A stretch of 64,000 nucleotides of DNA, taken from NCBI RefSeq assembly GCF_018991925.1, contig NW_024737042.1, positions 15,347,696-15,411,695 of the forward strand, written 5' to 3'. The notes below the pieces were generated by a model that saw only the letters and a program-made list of their open reading frames with translations, had not been told where the DNA came from and searched no databases. Positions 59,311 to 64,000 of the stretch are shown here, piece after piece (the stretch's first letter is position 1; each line of letters starts with the position of its first letter). Origin of the DNA: Homarus americanus. Lineage: Eukaryota; Arthropoda; Malacostraca; Decapoda; Nephropidae. Both the position numbers and the translations under genes were made by a program.

Positions 59311-59334
59311 GGTATACCCCACTTTCCAAGCACT
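59207..59334. other. Short spacer with (AC)n
   Basis: AC run at 59279-59309 between the two G-rich arrays. Confidence 0.85.
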
Positions 59335-62112
59335 CAATGGTGGTGGTGTGGTGGTGGTTGGTGAGTTGGTGGTAATGGTGGTGGTGTTAGTGGTGGCGGT
59401 GAGTGGTGGTGGTAGTAGTGGTGGTGGCGTTATGGTAAGTGGTGGTGGCGGTAGTAGTGGTAGTGGTGGCAGTGGTGGTGGTAGTAGTGTGGTGGTGGCG
59501 GTAGTAGTGGTCGTGATGGCAGTGGTGGTGGTAGTAGTGGTGGTGGCAGTAGTAGTGGTAGTGGTGGCAGTGGTGGTGGTGGTAGTGGTGGTGGATGTAG
59601 CAGTGGTGGTGGTAGTAGTGGTGGTGGCGGTAGTAGTGGTAGTTGTGGCAGTGGTGGTGGTAGTGTAGTGGTGGTGTGGTAGTGGTGGTGGTTGTGGCAG
59701 TGGTGGTGGTGGCAGTGGTGGTGGTGGTGGTGGTGGTAGTGTTGGTGGTGGTGGTGGTGGTGGTGGGGTGGTGGTAGTAGTGGTGGCAGTGGTGGTGGTG
59801 GCGGTAGTAGTGGTAGTGATGGCGGTGGTGGTGGTGGTGGTATTGGTAGTGTGGTGGTGGTGTGGTGGTGGTGGTAGTGATGGTGGTGGTGGTGGCAGTG
59901 GTGGTGGTGGTATGGTGGTGGCGGTAGTACTGGTGGTGGTAGTAGTAGTAGTGATGGTGGTGGTGTGGTGGTGGTGGGGTGGCGGTAGTGGTGGTGTGGT
60001 GGTTGGTAGTGGTGTGATGGTGGTGGTGGTAGTGGTGGTGGTGGTGGTAGTGGTGGTAAGTGATGGCGGTGGTGGTGATGTGGTGGTGCTGGTGGTGGTG
60101 GTGAGTGGTGGTGGTGGTGGTGGTGCTGGTGTGGTGTTGGTGGTGGTGGTGGTGTGGTGTGGTGGGTGGTAGTATGGTGGCGGTATAGTAGTGATGTAGT
60201 GGTGGCAGTAGTGGTGGTGGCTGTAATTGGTGAAGTAGTGGTAGTGATGGCAGTGGTGGTGTGGTGGTGGTGGCAGTGAGTGGTGGTGGCGGTAGTAGTG
60301 GTGATGGCAGTGGTGGTGGTAGTAGTGTGGTGGTGGCGGTAGTGGTGGTGGTAGTAGTGGTGGTGTTGGTAGTGATGGTAGTGGATGCTTGGTGGTGGTG
60401 TGTGATGGCGGTGTTGGTGGTGGTAGTAGTGATTGGTGTAGTGGTGGTGGTGGCGGTGGTGGTGGTGTAGTAGTGGTAGTGTGATGGCGGTGGTGGTGGT
60501 AGTGGTAGTGTGGTGGTGGCGGTAGTGGTGGTGGCGGTGGCGGTGGTGGTGGTGGCGGTGGCGGTGGTGGTGGTGGTGGTGGTGGTAGTTAGTTGGTTGG
60601 TGGTGGGGTGGCGGTGGTGGTGTGAGTGGTGGTGGTGGTTGGTGGGGTGGTGGTGGTGTGGTTGGTGGTGGTGGTTGATTGTGGCGGTGGTTGGTTGGCT
60701 GTATGATTGGTGGTGACGGTGGTGGTGGTGGTGGTGGTGGTTGGTTGGTGGTGGTGTGGTTGGTGGCGGTGGTGGTTGGTTGGCGGTGGTGGTGGTGGTG
60801 GTGGTGGTGGTGGTGTGGTGGTGGTGGTGGTGGTGAGTTGGTGGTGGTGATTGTGGTGCTGGTGGTGTGGTGTGGTGGTGGTGTGTGGTGGTGGTGATGG
60901 CAGTGTGGTGGTGTGGTGGTGGTGTGGGGTGGTGGTGATGTGGCGGTGGTGGTTTGGTGGTGGTGTGGTGGTGCTGGGGTGGTGGTGGTGGTGTGGTTGG
61001 TTGGTGGTGGTGGTGGTGGTGGTGGTGGTTGGTTGGTGGTGGTGTTGAGTGGTGGCGGTGGTGGTGGTGGCAGTGGTAGTTGAAGGTGATGGTGGTGGTG
61101 GTGGTGGTGGTGGTGGTTGGTGGTGGCGGTAGTGGTGGTGGCGGTGATGGTAGTGGCGGTGGTGTGGTGGTGGCAGTGGTGTTGGTGGTGATGGTAGTTG
61201 GTGGTGGTGGTGGTTGGTGGCGGTGGTGTTGGTGGTTGGTAGTGGTGGTGGTGATGGTGTGTGGTGGTGGCGGTGGTGGTTGGTGGCGGTAGGGGTGGTG
61301 GTGATGGCGGTGGTGGTGGTAGTGGTGGTGGTGGCGGTAGTGGTGTGGTGGTGATGGCGATGGTGTGGTGGTGATGGCAGTGGGTGCTGGTGGGTGGATA
61401 GTGAGGTGTATTGGTGATGGCGATTGTTGGTGGTAGTGATGGTGGTGGCTGTAGTGGTGGTGAGTGATGGCGGTGGTGTGGCGGTGGTACTGGTGGTGGT
61501 AGTAGTGGTAGTGATGGCAGTGGTAGTGGTAGTAATAGTGGTGTGGTAGTAGTGGTAGTGATGGCAGTGGTGGTGGCGGTAGTACTGGTGGCGGTAGTGG
61601 TGGTAGTGATGGCAGTGGTGGTGGTAGTAGTGGTGGTGGCAGTAGTAGTGGTAGTGGCGGTGGTGGTGGTAGTAGTGGTGGTGGCGGTGGTAGTGTTGGT
61701 GGCGGTAGTAGTGGTAGTTATGGTAGTGGTGGTGGCAGTAGTGGTGGTGGCGGTAGTAGTGGTAGTGATGGCAGTGGTGGTGGCGGTAGTATTGGTAGTG
61801 ATGGCAGTGGTGGTGGTAGTGGTGGTGGTGGCGGTAGTAGTGGTAGTGATGGCGGTGGTGGTGGTAGTAGTAGTGGTGGTGGCGGTGAGTGGTGGTGGCG
61901 GTAGTGGTGGTGGCGGTAGTAGTGGTAGTTAGTGGTAGTGGTGGTGTGGTGGTGGTGGCGGTAGTGGTGTGGTAGTGGTAGTGGTGGTGGCGGTAGTAGT
62001 GGTAGTGATGGCAGTGGTGGTGGCAGTAGTGGTGGTGGCAGTAGTGGTGGTGGCGGTATGGTAGTGATGGCGGTGGTGGTGGCGGTAGTGGTGGTGGCGG
62101 TAGTGGTAGTTG
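59335..62112. repeat. (GGT)n-type trinucleotide domain
   Basis: About 2.8 kb of GGT trimers with AGT, GCG and GAT substitutions (GATGGCAGTGGTGGTGGCGG recurs). Long Val/Gly frames on plus and Pro/Thr/His frames on minus are artefacts. Strong strand asymmetry: very little C on the plus strand. Confidence 0.97.
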
Positions 62113-62143
62113 TGGGTGACTGGCTGGCTGGTCTCCACTTTAC

Positions 62144-62280
62144 TGAGGAGCACAAGTTAGCGGGCGGCTGAGGGCATCAACCCACTGAGGCTCGCCCACG
62201 TCCGTCCCACTTACACAACTTGGTCTGAATCTCGTGTAGTTGTTGACAAACTCGGGTTCTCTATCGTCGAGGGCAAATAA
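62144..62280 (-). CDS. Candidate exon of an unknown gene
   Basis: A 230 bp unique island between two long satellites. On the minus strand CCTAATTTCCAG (62292-62281) is a good 3' splice site with a branch-like CCTTAAC before it. The following 45 codons are open (in part EPEFVNNYTRFRPSC, then GTDVGEPQWVDALSRP and LTCAPQ). They end either at TAA (62141-62143) as a last coding exon or at a donor CA|GTAAAG (62143). The composition is protein-like and unlike the repeats around it. I recognise no family. Introns on both sides would consist of satellite DNA. Confidence 0.38.
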
Positions 62281-62340
62281 CTGGAAATTAGGATGTTAAG
62301 GATGGCGGGGAGAGAGAGAGGTGGTGAGGGTAATGGTCGA

Positions 62341-63531
62341 GTTGTAATACTAATGACACACGGGGCGGAAGTAACAGCTGACAAAGGGGTGGGGTAACAG
62401 CTGACACACGGGGTGGAGTCAACAGCTGACACACGGGGTGGAAGCAACAGCTGACACACGGGGTGGAGTCAACAGCTGACACACGGGGTGGAAGCAACAG
62501 CTGACACACTAGGTGAAGGCAACAGCTGACACAGGGGTGGAAGCAACAGCTGACACACGAGGTGAAGGCAACAGCTGACACACGGGGTGGAGGTAACAGC
62601 TGACACACGGGGTGGAGCAACAGCTGACACACAGTGTGGAGTCAACAACTGACACACGAGGTGGGTAACAACTGACACACAGGGGTGGAGGCAACAGCTG
62701 ACACACAGGGTGGAGTCAACAGCTGACACACAGGGGTGGAGGTAACAGCTGACACACGGGGTGGAGGCAACAGCTGACACCAGAGGGTGGAGTCAGCAGC
62801 TGACACACGGGTGGAGGTAACAGCTGACACACAGGGGTGGAGGTAACAGCTGAAACACAGGGTGGAGTGCTGACACACAGGGTGGAGTCAGCAGCTGACA
62901 CACGAGGGTGGGTAACAGCTGACACAAGGGGTGGAGGCAACAGCTGACACACAGGGTGGAGGCACCAGCTGAACACACAGGGTGGAGGTAACAGCTGACA
63001 CACGGGATGGAGGCAACAGCTGACAAACGGAGTGGAAGCAACAGCTGACACACAGGTGAAGGCAACAGCTGACACGGGGTGGAGGTAACAGCTGACACAC
63101 GGGTGGAGGCAACAGCTGACACACAGGGTGGAGTCAACAGCTGACACACACGGGGTGGAGCAACAGCTGACACACAGGGGTGGAGGTAACAGCTGACACA
63201 CGGGGTGGAGCAACAGCTGACACACAGGGTGGAGCAACAGCTGACACAGAGGGTGGAGTCAACAGCTGACACACGGGGTGGAGAGCAACAGCTGACACAC
63301 GGGGTGGAGCAACAGCATGACACAGGGTGGAGGCAACAGCCAGACACAGGTGGAGGCAACAGCTGACACCCGGGGTGGAGGCAACAGCTGACACACACGG
63401 GGTGGAGGCAACAGCTGACACACGGGGTGGAGGCAACAGCTGACACACAGGGTGGAGGCAACAGCTGACACACAGGGTGGAGGCAACAGCTGACACACAG
63501 GGTGGAGGCAACAGCTGACACACGGGGTGGG
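62341..63531. repeat. Minisatellite, 25 bp unit (CAACAGCTGACACACGGGGT)
   Basis: Unit: CAACAGCTGACACACGGGGT followed by GGAGG. Variants carry ACACAGGG or GGAGT. Every unit contains ACAGCTGACAC, a word also present in nearly every unit of the array at 1-2643. Minus-strand frames (CQLLPPP, VSAVAST repeats) are artefacts. Confidence 0.97.
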
Positions 63532-64000
63532 GGAAGAAATAAGTCATCAATCTTACACAACCTTAATTAACACAGAAGGACTCTGCCGTTCACAGCATCA
63601 ATCACGTGTAGGACTTGACCTCTTCCTCTGATCACTCCTTCCTCCTTCTCCTCCTCCTCCTCCTCTTTTTTCCTCTTCTATATATTCTTGTTTACTTCTT
63701 CCTCTTTCTTCATATTCTTCTCCTTATCTTTTTTCATCTATTTCTCTTCCTTCCTCTTCTCTCACGTCTCACTAATCTTCTTTTCTTTGTACTTTTCCTT
63801 CATTCTTCTTCTCCGCCTATTCCTCTTCTTTCGTATTCTAATTTTCTCCACCCCTTCTTCTGCTCCTCTCCATTCTCCTCTTCTTCTTCCTCCTCCCCCA
63901 CCACCTCCTTCCTCCTACCCCACCACCTCCTCCCCCACCACCTCCTTCCTCCTCCTCCACAACCACCTCCTTTCTCCTCCTCCACAACCACCACCTCCTT
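63532..64000. other. Unique start, then pyrimidine-rich tract
   Basis: About 100 bp unique, then TCC/TTC-rich DNA to the window end. No gene seen. Confidence 0.7.

Noticed and set aside
59348..62155. Many Val/Gly and Pro/Thr/His ORFs
   Set aside because: Trinucleotide-repeat translations.
62211..63560. Minus-strand Cys/Gln/Leu/Pro-rich ORFs up to 255 codons
   Set aside because: 25 bp minisatellite read in three frames; Cys spacing follows the repeat period, not a Cys-knot fold.

Overview
This window looks like gene-poor, repeat-dense nuclear DNA of an animal, most likely an arthropod and plausibly a decapod crustacean. That is inference: the sequence shows very high minisatellite and microsatellite density, several non-LTR retrotransposon families, a tRNA-derived SINE, hAT and Tigger/pogo DNA transposons, and scattered TTAGG/CCTAA-type pentamers. 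I see no prokaryotic genes, rRNA, intact tRNA or CRISPR, and no complete host gene.

Layout. 1-5 kb: a 27-28 bp minisatellite, then a 27 bp one. 5.1-5.5 kb: a complete tRNA-derived SINE with 12 bp target duplications. 7.9-13.2 kb: two arrays of one 22 bp minisatellite family flank a broken copy of an unfamiliar Cys-rich gene (9.15-11.4 kb). 14.4-16.8 kb: 34 bp and 22 bp minisatellites, followed by two weak candidate exons. 19.6-26.5 kb: two CR1-like LINE copies, the second split by a hAT transposon. 26.9-34.0 kb: an RTE-like LINE on the minus strand, split by a non-autonomous LTR element. 34.4-37.4 kb: 80 bp and 30 bp tandem repeats. 37.5-39.1 kb: the best preserved CR1-like RT. 39.8-46.5 kb: two copies of a second LINE family (here 'family B'). 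46.5-49.2 kb: a nearly complete Tigger element. 49.2-52.5 kb: a second RTE-like copy. 53.5-54 kb: another 22 bp minisatellite. 55.5-62.1 kb: 6.6 kb of G-rich, C-poor tandem DNA. 62.1-62.3 kb: a small unique island with a candidate exon on the minus strand. 62.3-63.5 kb: a 25 bp minisatellite.

Almost every recognisable coding segment belongs to a mobile element and most are broken by stops, frameshifts or deletions. The nesting gives a relative chronology: LINEs first, then the hAT, LTR and Tigger insertions. Many frame breaks are single-base indels, so some could be assembly errors. I could not align or search; family names rest on motifs seen by eye, and LINE clade names are provisional.
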